The notes beneath the pieces are model-generated. The model saw nothing but the letters and a program-made list of their open reading frames with translations. It was not told where the DNA came from and made no database searches. Shown here in pieces: positions 12,639 to 24,902 of a stretch of DNA of 64,000 nucleotides; positions within the stretch are counted from its first letter, which is position 1, and each line of letters starts with the position of its first letter. The stretch comes from Neckera pumila (Eukaryota > Streptophyta > Bryopsida > Hypnales > Neckeraceae), in NCBI GenBank assembly GCA_963969595.1, contig OZ018411.1:3412501-3476500 (forward strand), read 5' to 3'. The translations under genes were made by a program, and so were the position numbers.

Positions 12639-12781
12639 GAGCATCACCACCGTGGGGCAGCCAAATCCCCATGGCAAAAAGGGTTTGGCATGCTCAATTG
12701 GCCAACTGGGCAGAGTGACTTTCAAAGCACCCACTGTGATACGGCAATGCGGACCCGGTCTTTCCATTGTTTCAGAGACCA

Positions 12782-13712
12782 TAAACCCCTAAAGGCCCAA
12801 GGCCTTTTTTCTACCAAAAAACACCCAAAACTGCCATTTTTTTTAGCAAAGATTGAAAAAAAAATCAAAAATGTTTTTTTTGCACATCTAACCATAGAAT
12901 CTTACACCTAACTAGTATGAGAATGTGTGGAAAAAATTTCAGAATTTTTGACCGCACAGATTGCAAGATATCTGCGTTTAAAGTGGAAAAAACAAGATTT
13001 TTAGCACATTGCGGGACCAGATTTTTTGACTTTAAACATTTTTAACTTAAAATTTTTGCACTATAGCATTTTGAGCTTTAAATCTTTATAGTGGAGAACT
13101 AAGTTCAAAGTCTAGGAAAAAAGAAGAAAATTCAAAAAAACTTAATTATCATTCTTTAAAAAATTGTTAAGTAGAAGTAGGTATAAGATAGAAGGAAAAT
13201 CTAAAATATTCATATATTTTTGATGGAATTAAAATGCACTAATCCCAATGGTGAGATTGTTCTAGCAAGTAACTAAACCATTACAAAAAAATAAAATTGA
13301 AAATTTACAAAAATTGCATTCCGAAATGAATCCTACAAGTTATTTTTTTCAAGAAGATGCTCTAACTGCCCAAAAAACAAGAATGTCCATAACTTCCTCA
13401 TAACAAATCCAATTGAAATGAATCAAAGCTTTCTAGATAGACAAAAATATAATCTATGAGAAAAGAAATATTAAAAAAAAAATTCAAAATTTTGCAAATT
13501 TTTCTTGCTGCCCTCCCTCCCCATGCATTCCAAGAAATGGCATAACTTCTTGCTCGAAGGTCCGATTTCAAATTTTTTTTTCCGCCACATACCTCTCTCA
13601 ATTCTTCACCTTCTCAAAAAGTTTCAAAGAATCACGACAAAATTTTAGCCCGTAGGTACCTGCCTGAAAACACATTTGTCCCCCGAAGGGACAATGGGCT
13701 TTTAGGGGTTAA
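12782..13712 (-). mobile_element. TTAACCCCTAAAGG-family TIR element, copy E1
   Basis: The left edge is TAAACCCCTAAAGGCCCAAG and the right edge is TTTTAGGGGTTAA, giving short terminal inverted repeats. The interior matches E2 (22815-23747) and E3 (52843-54136); relative to those two it is inverted. Shared landmarks include CACTATAGCATTTTGAGC and, near one end, TTTGTCCCCCGAAGGGACAA, itself a small palindrome. Non-coding, about 0.93 kb. Confidence 0.65.
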
Positions 13713-14435
<723 letters not shown>

Positions 14436-14445
14436 CTCCCCCTCT
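14436..14445 (-). other. Polypurine tract of the copia element
   Basis: On the element strand the sequence AGAGGGGGAG directly abuts the TGTCGAG start of the 3' LTR. Its position and composition are those of the plus-strand priming site of LTR retrotransposons. Confidence 0.8.
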
Positions 14446-14529
14446 TGGCGGAGGTGGGATGCCAGAAAACCGGTTCTGTTTGACCTAATTGCAAAGTATC
14501 GTAGTTTTTCAAAATCCTGTCACTAGTCG

Positions 14530-16471
14530 TTATGAACTAAGTTGTGTCTTTTCCTTTCGGACTTGTGCTAACGATCGCATCTTCATTGACAACATATGTT
14601 TGTGGTGGGAAGATGGTGGTAACGTTTTTGTAAACAAATCAGCGATGTTCTCGGCAGAGGTAATCTTCTTGATGGATATGGTGCCGATTTTTGTTTGCTC
14701 AGCAGCATAGAAGATTTTCGGTGTCAAATGCTTCGTATTGTTGGATTTAATGAAACCTTCTGACATCTGGTGCCGGCAGGCGTCATTATCCTCGAAGATC
14801 TTCATAGGTTTTATATCAATCTCGAGGTTTGCTAACGTTTTTAGGCTTGATGACATATTTCGCAACCAAACAGCTTCCTTGGTGGTATCAAATAAGGCGA
14901 TCAATTCAGTATGATTTGAAGATGTTGCGACTGTGGGTTGTAGCTTCGAACTCCAGGAGATCGCTGAATCAGCCATAGTAAAAACGTAGCCGGACTGCGA
15001 CCTTCCTTTCTCAGGAGCCGACAGGTACCCGGCATCTGCATAACCTTTAATCGGTTGGAAATTTCTTTCAAAAAGAATGCCGTAGTCTCTGGTCCCGTTC
15101 AAGTAACGTAGCATATGTTTTACTCCGCGCCAGTGTCGTTTAGTCGGTTCCGCGCTATGTCTTGACAATAAATGAGTTGAGAACTTCAGGTCTGGTCTTA
15201 CATTTAGCGATAACCAAGACATTGACATTACAGCGGTAATATATGGGTACTCCGAAGAGAGTATCTCTTCATTCTCTCGCAACGGACCATACTCGTCTTG
15301 ATCCGTTTTTAGGGTTCTGACCGTTAAAGGTGTGGAGACTGGATGAGCCTCTGACATCACGAATTTCTCGAGAAGTCTACTTGTATATGAAGTCATATGC
15401 AAGAATACAGAGCCGTCCTCAAAATGCTCTAGTTCCACGCCTAAGCATCTTGGAGTTCGTCCATAGTCCTTGACTTTGTACTTGTGTTTCATCAGGTCAA
15501 CAGTTTTCTCGACTGCTGCCCGAGTGCCGAAGATATTTAAGTCATCGACATAAATTGCGATCAGCACAAGGTGCTTTCCTCTGCGGTTCACAAATACACA
15601 AGGTGTGTATTTATTTGCTTTAAAACCCTGTTGGATCAGATAATCCGTTAAATTCTGGTACCATAGTCGTCCAGACTATTTCAAGCCATAAATGGCTTTC
15701 TGGATCCTTACAACTTGACCCAGTTCTCTCTTTCTCTTCCTAGAGATGATATTCAGATTTTCAAGATTGGTAGGATCTGAGGAGGGGGCAAACGTCACAC
15801 GTTTATGGCCCTTTCCCAAATCCTGCGTTTTCTTGTCGACTAGCTCTGCTTTTGCTCTCTGGGACTGTCCCGAGTTGCCCATATCCTGCATTGAGCTCTC
15901 TTTTGTCGAGTTGATGGATTCTACCCCTTCGGGGAGCTCCATATACATTTCTTTGTCCATCCTGCCATACAGGTAGGCTGTGACAATATCTAACAGTCTA
16001 AATGAGAGTCTTTCCTGCACAGCCAGAGCTATTAGGAATCTGAATGTAATTGAATCCATTACTGGGCTGTAGGTGAAATCATAGTCAATTCCAAACTGTT
16101 GAGTAAAGCCCTTCGCAACTAAGCGTGCTTTATAGCGGATTATCTTTCCTTCAGAGTCTCTTTTCTTTGCAAAAACCCATTTAGAACGAATGGGTTTCAT
16201 ATCAAGTGTCTTAGGCTGCGGCACCCCAAAGACTTGTCTTTCTTTCATTGAATTCATCTCATCTTGCATTGCACGTTTCCAGTGCGGCCATTCTACTGAT
16301 CTCTTTGCTTGTGGGACCGTTTTTGGTATGTCAGGGTTTTCTAAAATAGCATTGACGGTGTGCACCATCAAGGCTTCATTCTTACAAATGGTTCGTCTAT
16401 CCCAGACGTGATCAGTGAGTGCTACATCCGTTGCTTCTTCGAAGCTAGGCTGGTTAGTTGCTACTCCCCTT
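14530..16471 (-). pseudogene. Copia pol, reverse transcriptase-RNase H part (broken by a stop)
   Basis: This is the downstream half of the polyprotein, in a different frame from the gag-integrase part. Open sequence continues upstream of 16371 to about 16471, so the break is a one-base shift in the A3G4 run near there. The RT begins in the region around WKRAMQDEM and WVFAKK, continues through ARLVAKGFTQ and IYGLK, then meets a TAG at 15676-15678. The following residues (SGRLWYQNL) stay in frame, so the stop most likely replaced a CAG glutamine codon. The catalytic YVDD follows near 15545, and the RNase H region includes KGYADAGYL and HLTPKIFYAAEQ. Ends with a stop at 14530. Confidence 0.85.
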
Positions 16472-19201
16472 TGGACCTTGTGTTACTCCCCCTGTCTCCG
16501 GCAATGCCCCCCCAGTAATATGTGGTGCTCTCCCTAAATTCTTTGGCTTATTTTTAGACCCTAAAGGACGTCCCCTTTTTCGTCGAATTTGAGAGACGTT
16601 CGCCGGTGTATTATCTGGTAGTATTCGTGCTGGAGTGTATTGGACTTGGGTGTAGGGGGTTTTTACAATATCAGGTGTGTCAGCAAAAGCATCAGGTAGC
16701 TTGCGAGCAAGTTCTCGTAGCCTCAGTATTCGTTGCACTTCCCCATCGCAGCGATAATCTGGGCTGTCGTCAATTGTCGCTGTATGCCAATTAATGTCTA
16801 AAACCGTGGCAGGCAGCTGTTCTTTGATTTCCATGAATGGAAAATGTTGTTCATCAAAATGGCAGTCTAGAAACCTTGCCCTAAATAGGTCTCCAGTTTT
16901 TGGTTCTATATACTTTATCAGGGAATTACCTACGTTCCCAACGTAGATACCCTGCTTCCTCTGAGGTCCGAACTTTTTCCTTTTCGTGGGGTCAAGCGGC
17001 ACCTCAACAGAACATCCGAATTTCCTTAAATGTTTTATATCCGGTGCATTTCCCGTCGCTAACTGATGAGGACTCATCTTATTTCCTGCAGATGGGCGGT
17101 ATCTAATGAGATCAGCAGCATGCATTACTGCGTGGCCCCAGGCCGTTAAAGGTAAGTTGGACTTGAGTAGCAGAGGACGAGCTATCCATTGTATTCTCCG
17201 AATTAAGCTTTCGGCGAGTCCATTCTGAAAATGGACTTCTGGTAGTGCTACTTCAAGTGTTATACCTTGTGCTGTGCAGTAATTTTGGAATGTTTTAGAC
17301 GTAAACTCACCTGCCCCATCAACTCGAATGTCCCTGACACTATTATCTGGAAATCTAACTTGCATCCTGATTAACTGTATCAACATCTTCGCGAAAGCGT
17401 GATTCCTTGTTGACAACAGGTTGACCTCACTCCACCTTGAGGTGGAGTCTATCATCACCATAAAGTACCTAAATGGTCCTGATGGTGGTGATATCGGGCC
17501 ACATATGTCAACCTGAATGCGATTGAGGAAGGGTTTGAGCTCTTTATCTTTTATTTCTTTTGCTGGACGTAGTATGAGTTTGCCCCGAGAGCATGCCAGG
17601 CATGACTCGGGTAGCCTTGATGAAATTTTGATGTTTCCCGCTGTCGATTTTAATATATTTTGCAGCATTCTCGTTGAGGGATGACCCAGGCGGTCGTGCC
17701 AAAGTCTGCCATCATTAGTGATCTCTCCTGTAAGTGCAATAAACTCGTTGGTTGCTATTTCAAATTCGATAAGGCCATTGTCAGTATAATAAAACTTCTC
17801 TGCACAATTTCCATGTTCGTTCGTAAGGGTCTTGAACCTTTCCCCTGTCGTGAATATGTGTGTGTTGATCTCATAGCCACTGTTAAACACATCATTCTCG
17901 CATAAAACTTGTCTTCTTGCCGTCGGAATAAGAAGAGCTCTTTCAGCATAGATGCGAGTGCCTCCAGGTAAAATAAACGTAGCTGGTCCTGATCCACGTA
18001 CAATGAGATTTAAACCACTCATCGAGGCTATCTTATAGTTTTCACGCTGCATCTTCGTGAAGTATTTGGCACTTTTGACGACTGTAATTGTCGCTCCTGA
18101 ATCAAGTAGCATCATTGATCTATTTGTCCGCTGTTGCTGTTCAAATACTGCATTTGTCTCCTCAACGCGAACCTGGTCCAAATAATTATATTCATCTTCG
18201 TTTTCAGTACGTTGCTTTTGATTTTTGTTCTTGTCATTACTGATTTTCTTAGTGCCTCTCCAGGGTGACAAATTATTTTCTCTTCGGTATTTATCAACAA
18301 CGTCCTTTGGTGTTCGACAATCTCGTGCGAAGTGACGTTTCTTGCCACATCTGAAACACTTCCCAAAGGTTTTTGATTTATGCTTCCTTATATTATCCTC
18401 ATCTTTCTTACCAGGGGTCGCGGATCTCCGAGCCCTCTTCTCTTGTCGTTTCCACGGTTTTCTTCTTCTGTTTGGATCCTGCTGCTTTTCTCTTGTGTAA
18501 TTCAATTCTGGGGTCGCTATAGTCCCAGCAGGTCTTTGTTTTGCCAATTCTTTTGCAACATTGTTGAATTTCTCATTCTCAGCCAGGTAAATGAATAGGT
18601 CTCTTGAGTTCTTATATTCTCTTGTTAGCAATGACTCTCGAAGTCCCATCCTTTCGGGTCCCATTGTCGATAATGTCTTGAATATTATGTCTTCTTCTGT
18701 TACTGGCCTCTTACAATATGCTAGCTTTGCTGTCAGTTTAAATAGCGCTGCTTTATAATCATCAAGTAGGTCAAAATCCATATGACGAAGACTTAACCAT
18801 GCTTGCCATGTTTCAGGATATGTAATTTCACGCATGGCTTCAAAACGGGATTGAATCTCTTCCCAGAGGTCGCAAGGTGTATCATGATGATACATTTGAA
18901 GGGCTAGATCGTCTTTGAGTCTTAGACGGATTGCTAAGGTAGCTGTGTCTTTCTGCATTCGATCATAATCTGCTTCGGACTTTCCAAAAATCAATGTGGG
19001 ATCTTCTTCCTTTGCCTTCCTCCGTCTTTCTACTTCAGCCGGTGTCGGTGGGCGAGTTGTTATACCCTCTAAGCCTTTACTAGAAAGGTATTGACGCATA
19101 TTCGTCATCCACATTATGTAATTTGTCCCGTCCTCTTCCAATGGTTTGAAACCTGGTTCTGCAGGTATTCTTGGATAGACAGATTCTGTTTGTAAGGCCA
19201 T
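16454..19201 (-). CDS. Copia gag-protease-integrase open reading frame (915 codons)
   Basis: The ATG at 19201 opens a gag of the UBN2/copia type. A CCHC zinc knuckle (CFRCGKKRHFARDC) lies near residue 280. The protease active site reads LLDSGA near residue 360. The integrase zinc-binding part shows HDRLGH followed by CLAC near residues 505-545, then the catalytic core with VDICGP, VDGAGEF and GLAES giving the D, D and E positions. The frame ends at 16454, just after the integrase C-terminal region, while reverse transcriptase continues in another frame. In an intact copia element these would be one polyprotein. The gag through integrase part itself shows no stop. Confidence 0.9.
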   Translation of the reverse strand: MALQTESVYPRIPAEPGFKPLEEDGTNYIMWMTNMRQYLSSKGLEGITTRPPTPAEVERRRKAKEEDPTLIFGKSEADYDRMQKDTATLAIRLRLKDDLALQMYHHDTPCDLWEEIQSRFEAMREITYPETWQAWLSLRHMDFDLLDDYKAALFKLTAKLAYCKRPVTEEDIIFKTLSTMGPERMGLRESLLTREYKNSRDLFIYLAENEKFNNVAKELAKQRPAGTIATPELNYTREKQQDPNRRRKPWKRQEKRARRSATPGKKDEDNIRKHKSKTFGKCFRCGKKRHFARDCRTPKDVVDKYRRENNLSPWRGTKKISNDKNKNQKQRTENEDEYNYLDQVRVEETNAVFEQQQRTNRSMMLLDSGATITVVKSAKYFTKMQRENYKIASMSGLNLIVRGSGPATFILPGGTRIYAERALLIPTARRQVLCENDVFNSGYEINTHIFTTGERFKTLTNEHGNCAEKFYYTDNGLIEFEIATNEFIALTGEITNDGRLWHDRLGHPSTRMLQNILKSTAGNIKISSRLPESCLACSRGKLILRPAKEIKDKELKPFLNRIQVDICGPISPPSGPFRYFMVMIDSTSRWSEVNLLSTRNHAFAKMLIQLIRMQVRFPDNSVRDIRVDGAGEFTSKTFQNYCTAQGITLEVALPEVHFQNGLAESLIRRIQWIARPLLLKSNLPLTAWGHAVMHAADLIRYRPSAGNKMSPHQLATGNAPDIKHLRKFGCSVEVPLDPTKRKKFGPQRKQGIYVGNVGNSLIKYIEPKTGDLFRARFLDCHFDEQHFPFMEIKEQLPATVLDINWHTATIDDSPDYRCDGEVQRILRLRELARKLPDAFADTPDIVKTPYTQVQYTPARILPDNTPANVSQIRRKRGRPLGSKNKPKNLGRAPHITGGALPETGGVTQGPKGSSN

Positions 19202-19271
19202 CGACGCTCCTTGTTTTTAAATTTCGTTCAAAACTTCTCTTTTCGCTCTGCGGCGAGCAGTGCTGATAACG

Positions 19272-19545
19272 TGACAGTACGTTTTCACTCAGACTCCATC
19301 TCTCGATAAGAGATGAAGCTGCCTACGTACCTCAGGCTCAAAATCACATTATCTCTGAATAGCCTAAGGATCAGAGTGATGATACGTAGTTCTGGCTGAG
19401 AAGCAACGCGACTCCTCAGAACCTCAACCTTTAAGAGGTACAACCTTAACCTTGAAGAGGTACGAACTAGTGGTATGAAACGGCAGTATACTGACCGTAT
19501 ACGCATACGTAGCCAAGCTACCTGACCATTGACCAGGTCTCGACA
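19272..19545 (-). repeat. 5' LTR of the copia element (274 bp)
   Basis: Same TG...CA ends as the other LTR and about 99 percent identical outside the 22-bp indel. The sequence just inside it on the element strand reads CGTTATCAGCAC, where a primer-binding site is expected. This only partly resembles the common initiator-Met site TGGTATCAGAGC, so the priming tRNA is uncertain. Confidence 0.95.
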
Positions 19546-19556
19546 ATATATATATA

Positions 19557-21614
19557 CATGTATATACATATATTCTTTTGTATATTTTTACATAGAATTC
19601 TATTTTATATTTATATATATTCTTATATCTATATATTTGTTTATACTAAACCTATATCTAAGTATTCTCTTACATTTTACAAATATCAATTCAAACTTTT
19701 GTTTTAGTTTGTTTTCAGATTTTTTACCCCCTACCAATGTATGAGGTGTATGCACTGTGTGAAGGATTGCTTCCAAAGCGTCCCCACATACTTGGAGGGT
19801 ACAAATTAAAACAAGGCTCATGACTTAGGGATTAACTATAAACCCATGTATTTTTTTTAATAGTAAAATCATATTTAGAAAAACTTTAGCACTTTGGGAT
19901 AAGCATAAAAGAATTTTTTTGCTTAATGGAGAAGTATAGTACAGATCATTCAAATCACCAATGTCATACATGTTGATTTTGAGAAGAGTGAGGCCGCTTA
20001 GAAAAAAAAAATGGAATTATGAAAATACATAGACTTCTTCTATAAAAAATATGAAAAACATGAAAACCTTCTATTTTGTAATTGCCCCACTCTACCTCAC
20101 CCCCATGTGTGGCTGCTTCACCCACCCTTGCATCCTTTCACTGATACAGGTCCACCCCTTGCATTGAATTCATGATCTCACTCATTAAGAAAGCACTAAA
20201 AATAATGTAAAAGTAGTCAACCCCAGGCTCACTGCAAATTCCACTGTGCACCAAATGCTGAGGGAAAAAGAGCCAAATATCCCACGCTCGGTGGTTGAAA
20301 TTTTGTTGGCCGTGCCACAGTGGGGGGAGATTGGGCTTCTGGGCCCAACCTATGGCGTCCCGACCATGTTCCCTGAGTCACGTTGGCGATGCTCTGATAA
20401 GCATTGCAAAGGACTCAAGTTTTGAGAGCCAAACTGTCATAGTGACTGGCACTGTACTGAACTTTAAAGAAAGTTCTGATCAGCGCATCAGCTATCAATA
20501 GATAAATGAAGTAGCACATAAGAAGTCTCACTGATTGTGTAACAACGAAGTCCTGTCAGTGAAACACTAAAACCTCCAATAGTAAAGCTTCCATTCAATT
20601 GCCCTCACTGATTCACATGCAGCAGTTCAGCAGGGTCGGTAATGCATGAGGTAGAATCTCTAAACTCTGCCAGTGCAAGATTCGATGATCACCGAAAACA
20701 CCAAAGATTTAAAAACAAATGAAAATCTCAGTAATTTATAGATTCAGCACCAGGTAGACTATCACGTAACCCTGGAAAAAAAAAGCAAGAAAACTTGAGA
20801 GAATCGTGCGGAACCTCCTCTCTCACACGCTACCACCCTAAACCAGCAACATAACAACCAGCAACGGCTCTCTGCCTTCTCATAAATGTAGTAATCCCTC
20901 AGGCATCTCTAAATATCAGCATCGCAGTCAAACTCGAAGGTAATGGAAGGACCAGTTTGAGCTAATCCAAGAAATAAGTGAGTCAAAAGGAAGTCTGTAG
21001 AGTTCAAAAAAGTTATAAAGCGAGTTCAAGTAGGTATTATTCATGTAAAAAAATAACACTCCACCTCCGAAAACCGGTTCAACAATTTCTTCGTTCTACT
21101 ATAAAGCAAGATGAAAACTGGATCTAACCCGATGAGTCGACATGAACTTCATCACTCCTGACAAACAACAGCTTCTCTCGTCTTCTCTTCTAGAGGTCAC
21201 TGCTCTATCCTGCAATGCCCCTCGGTCTCCACCATTGTTTGACACCCAGGGAAACACTTAACATCATACCATGCAATGAATGAGCAAATGCAGTTCAGTT
21301 GGTGAATATGGACATTCCTCTTCTTCGAGATACACCATCAGATAACATATTAATGAAGTGAAATTACAGGTGGCTTCGAGAACCAAATGCGTTTCGGAGT
21401 TCAAATACTGAGATCGATGAATCCTTCTCAAATGAAGCACAAGTACTGTATACAAAATGAATAATAACGTTCCCCTACATCGTTTTAACTCGGACAAAAG
21501 CTCACACAATCAAAAGAGAAGCTAGGGTTGAGAGCCGTCTCTACCCAATGCAAGGTTCTCATCCAAGTCCCCCAAACCGCGCTTCAGCAATATTAAAAAA
21601 AAAGAAGCACAGAT
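19557..21614. other. Intergenic sequence including the 3' side of ADF
   Basis: The left part (19.55-20.2 kb) is AT-rich and featureless. About 20.27-20.45 kb is GC-richer; the string CGTTGGCGATGCTCTG near 20383-20397 is the complement of a sequence at 12637-12660, hinting at a dispersed transposon end. The last few hundred bases before 21614 should contain the ADF 3' untranslated region, but no poly(A) signal is assigned. Confidence 0.35.
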
Positions 21615-22043
21615 CTACTTGGCGCGTTCCTTGATCACCTCCAGATCCATCTCCGTGCGATCGGTGGCTTGAAGCTCATAGTGGATGCCATTAAGCTCCC
21701 GCTTGAACGTTTCCTTCGAGCTCGCGTAGATCATCTTCGCCCTCACCCGAGAGGTATCCGGCGACCACGCAATAAAGAAGATCTTGCTCTTCTGGCAGCT
21801 GATGTCGCCATCCTCGGACGTGAAATCGAAGTCGTAGACGCCGTACCTGCAATCCTTCTCCGGCAAAGAAGTCACGAACTCCTCATAAGTCGCGTCCGGA
21901 CCCCCGCTCTTCTCCACCACAATCTGTTGCGCCTTCTCGTCGATCTTGAACACGATGTAACGGAACGCCTTCTTGCGCTGCAACTCGGAGAACTTCAGCT
22001 TGCACTCGTCACTCACCGCCATGCCCGACGCCGCGTTCGCCAT
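21615..22043 (-). CDS. ADF: Actin-depolymerizing factor (ADF/cofilin)
   Basis: A 142-residue protein consisting of a single ADF-homology domain, the usual length for plant ADFs. It binds G- and F-actin, severs and depolymerises filaments, and acts in the cytosol. Family landmarks are the N-terminal serine region ([13 protein letters not shown]), FKIDEK near residue 50, RYGVYDFDF near residue 85 and the actin-binding helix segment [20 protein letters not shown] near residues 98-118. In plants the conserved N-terminal serine is a known phospho-regulation site. The whole coding sequence lies in one exon, whereas most flowering-plant ADF genes have an intron just after the start; an intronless ADF is described in the moss Physcomitrium. 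The ATG at 22043 sits in good context (GCGATGGCG). No frameshift or missing segment is visible. Confidence 0.96.
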   Translation of the reverse strand: MANAASGMAVSDECKLKFSELQRKKAFRYIVFKIDEKAQQIVVEKSGGPDATYEEFVTSLPEKDCRYGVYDFDFTSEDGDISCQKSKIFFIAWSPDTSRVRAKMIYASSKETFKRELNGIHYELQATDRTEMDLEVIKERAK

Positions 22044-22077
22044 CGCGCCGCGCCTTCAAGCCCCCCGATCTCCAAAC

Positions 22078-22130
22078 AGGGAAACAAAACGAAACGAAAC
22101 GAAACGAAACAAACACAAACACAAACTCTT
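22078..22130. repeat. (GAAAC)n / (AAACAC)n microsatellite in the ADF leader
   Basis: On the plus strand the motif GAAAC repeats at least five times and is followed by ACAAACACAAACAC. It lies 35-90 bases upstream of the ADF start codon and would be a GTTTC/GTTTGT-rich 5' untranslated region in the mRNA. Confidence 0.8.
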
Positions 22131-22339
22131 CCTCGAGCAACACCTTGAATCAAGGAAGAGAGAGAAATAACGTCCGCCTTGGGTGTGAGAAAAGGGCCAC
22201 AACGCGGAGAGCAGCCGGCGACGGGCGAGAGAGACGGTAACGAGGGAGGGAGCTTGAAACCCTAAGCGCAAGCGCACATGTGTGGGCTCTTCCCCCACAA
22301 TAGCTTACCAGCAGCCTGACGGACTTCCTGGTTTGCTGG

Positions 22340-22450
22340 TGCAGCTCTCTGACCCCTTCCTTTTCTTTCCCTTTCCTTTTCTTTCCCTTTGCTTTTCTTT
22401 CCCTTTCCATTTCTTTCCCCTTCAATGACCCCTTCCTTTTCTTTCCTTCC
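22340..22450 (-). promoter_or_regulatory. Polypyrimidine/polypurine tract upstream of ADF
   Basis: About 90 bases consist almost only of C and T on the plus strand in imperfect units of about 16 bases (TTTTCTTTCCCTTTCC). On the ADF sense strand this is a GGGAAAG-type purine tract about 300 bases upstream of the start codon. GA-rich tracts are common in plant promoters; a regulatory role is inferred only from position. Confidence 0.45.
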
Positions 22451-22597
22451 AGCTGTTTACTCCCTAATGCAAAACATCACTTCTCTTATTCTCACAAGCC
22501 TTTTCTTTTTCCCATTTTTTTTATTTCATTTTGGGTTTGGGCTTCCCAAATGTAGGTGAGCTGCACTAAAAAATGTATTTAGTGTCATTTCCATTAC

Positions 22598-22800
22598 CCC
22601 TTAAAGGAAAAACGGGTGACCCTTGAAATCATCCCACTTTTCATTACCATGTGAATCTTTGGCTTAAAAAATTGCAAAAGCATTCATTAAAAGTCAAACT
22701 ATTGTGGAAAATCTTTTCTTTTCACAACAAAATTCCGAGGATGAATAGTTGAACTTTTGTCCTCCTAGAAGAATTCTATGTCATCCATCGGACACCAAAC
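22598..22800 (+). repeat. Dispersed repeat fragment (partners near 52.6 and 61.9 kb)
   Basis: The landmarks TTGGCTTAAAAA, GTCAAACTA, TTCCGA(A/G)GATGAATAGTTG recur at 61925-62130 in the same order and orientation. A shorter inverted match lies at 52618-52680. Non-coding and of unknown class. Confidence 0.55.
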
Positions 22801-22814
22801 ATCCATATTGACGT

Positions 22815-23747
22815 TTAACCCCCTAAAGGACCATTTGTCCCCTCAAGGGACAATTTGGGTCCGGGTTGGTTTCTATTGTCTCAATTTTTAGTGATAATTC
22901 TTGGAATTTTTTGAAGTTGTGTATTTTTGCAAGATCTTTGTGAATATATAGTTTTATTTTAATTGATGCCTAGGAGCAAAAGTTATGGCTCAATAAGCAA
23001 AAAATGGAGTTTGGCGGGAAGTACAAAAAAAATCACAAAAAGTAAAAATAATGATTTTTCAATTATTCTTCTCAAAAAATTATATTCTTGTCTACATATG
23101 AAGCTTGTTTCATTTAATTTGAACTAATAATGTGAAAGTTATGGACAATCTTAGTTTTCGGGCAATCTAAGCATCTTCTTGAAAAAATAACTTGTAGAAT
23201 TCATTTTGAATGCAATTTTTAGAATTAATCAAAAAAAATTGTTAGACAGGGTTAGATTTTTTTGCTAGAACAATTTCACCATTGGAATTATATTGATTCA
23301 ATTCCATCTAAAAGCTATTAACAATTTAGTTTTTTTTTCAATCTTGAACCCACCTCTACTTAACAATTTTTTGATCAGTGAAACTAAAGTGCTTTTTTCC
23401 CTAAGTTTTCTTTTTAGATTCTTTATACAACTATTTAACACGAATAAGTAGAAAATCAAAATCAATAGTGAAAAAAATTTTGAGCTAAAAAGATTCAAAG
23501 CCAAAAATCTAATCAAACAAGGTACTAAAAAACTTGTTTTCTTCACTTTAAATGCATATATCTTGCAATCTACATGTTCAAAGTTTCTGAAATTTCATCC
23601 ACATATTCATATACTAGTCAAGTATAAGATCTTATACCTGGATATGCCAAAAATAAATAAAAATTTAAACTTTTTTCTCTTTGCAATAGAAATGACAATT
23701 TTGAATGGTTTTTGATAGGAAAATCACCTTAGTCCTTTAGAGGTTAA
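22815..23747 (+). mobile_element. TTAACCCCTAAAGG-family TIR element, copy E2
   Basis: The edges read TTAACCCCCTAAAGGACCAT and CTTAGTCCTTTAGAGGTTAA, forming terminal inverted repeats. Near the left end TTGTCCCCTCAAGGGACAA forms a small internal palindrome shared with E1 and E3. Length is 933 bp, close to E1. No coding capacity. Confidence 0.65.
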
Positions 23748-24146
23748 GGGTTAAATATCTATACATCAATTTTTATACATCAAATTAGGTTGTTTGTTTT
23801 GTTTATTGCAGTGAGATTTCTAGAACTATTAGCATCTCCCAGTCAAATTCTTGATACCGTCAAAAATTCCTTATAGAGGAGTGGTGCATGGCCTTTGTTT
23901 TGTAGCATTTCAACTCATGGCAGAAAAAAATATTGAATTTTGAAAAAATTTATGAATAAAAAAATAAAAAATAGTTTTTTATTTTTATTTTATTTTATTG
24001 TGGCAACAGCACAAGGCATACTAGTCAATATTAAACTTAGTGAATGTCAATATATTTTGCATGTATTGTGATTAGGTGCCCAAGAAGGGTGCGACCCTCC
24101 ATGACCAAAGGGGTCACCAAAATACCCCAATTATTAGACTAACAAT

Positions 24147-24374
24147 GGTGCTAGTATGTGAGCCCAAGAATGTGAGCTTGTGAGCATTGAGCCTATAATA
24201 TAGATACCACATACTATAGAAGGTGTATGTATCATAAACACCTTCAAAATGGATATTTGTAACAGATATACACTATAATCATAGACAATTTTTGTAGTAT
24301 ATACACCTAGAATATAGATGTGTAGTATTCTAGGCTCATGGACTTATACATGTATGCTTACATAATAGCAACCC
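24147..24374. mobile_element. MITE with GGTTGCTATTATGTAAGC-type ends
   Basis: The left edge GGTGCTAGTATGTGAGCCCA and the complement of the right edge GGTTGCTATTATGTAAGC are imperfect inverted repeats. A third, isolated end of the same type (GGTTGCTATTTTGTGAGCAT) is at about 56701. Non-coding, about 228 bp. No target duplication resolved. Confidence 0.55.
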
Positions 24375-24772
24375 TTATTCTGCACCGTTGATCTTTGAAG
24401 ATCTTCTACAATCAATGGCACAGAACCTTTAAAGTGTTGCTTCAGAGTGTGGCAGTGGGACTGCTCTTAATAGTGAAGTCATCCATTAGACCTTTTAGGT
24501 CTACAGTGTTCTTCAACATGATTAGTACAATTGCAAATACATTTTAATAAAAGAGAACTAGATATAGATGACATCATTTTCAAAAAAAGTTCAAATAATG
24601 TAGCTTGTAAAGGTATGTAGATGACACTAAATACCATATGACCCTAAATACGATTTTTAATGTACTAATTTGGGCAATTTGCATGTGAGAATTTGGATGA
24701 ATTTATTACATTGATTCCATCCCTAGAAGAGTTTGAATATTGCAAAACCCTTCACACTAATGTGGATGGTTG

Positions 24773-24902
24773 TTGGATGAATGTGGTCTAATTTGTATAA
24801 TTATTTGGATGGATTTTGTTGGGAATTTGGATGGTAGTTGGATGAATGTGGATTAATTTGTATGAATGTTTGGATGGATTTTAGTTGAAGATTGGATGAA
24901 AG
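24773..24902 (+). repeat. Two-copy tandem repeat, period about 65 bp
   Basis: TTGGATGAATGTGG followed by TAATTTGTAT and TTTGGATGGATTTT occurs twice in succession, with further scattered GGATGAA motifs after the second copy. Low-complexity, probably non-functional. Confidence 0.6.

Noticed and set aside
21669..22148. 159-codon plus-strand frame
   Set aside because: Antisense shadow of ADF extended by the (GAAAC)n microsatellite.
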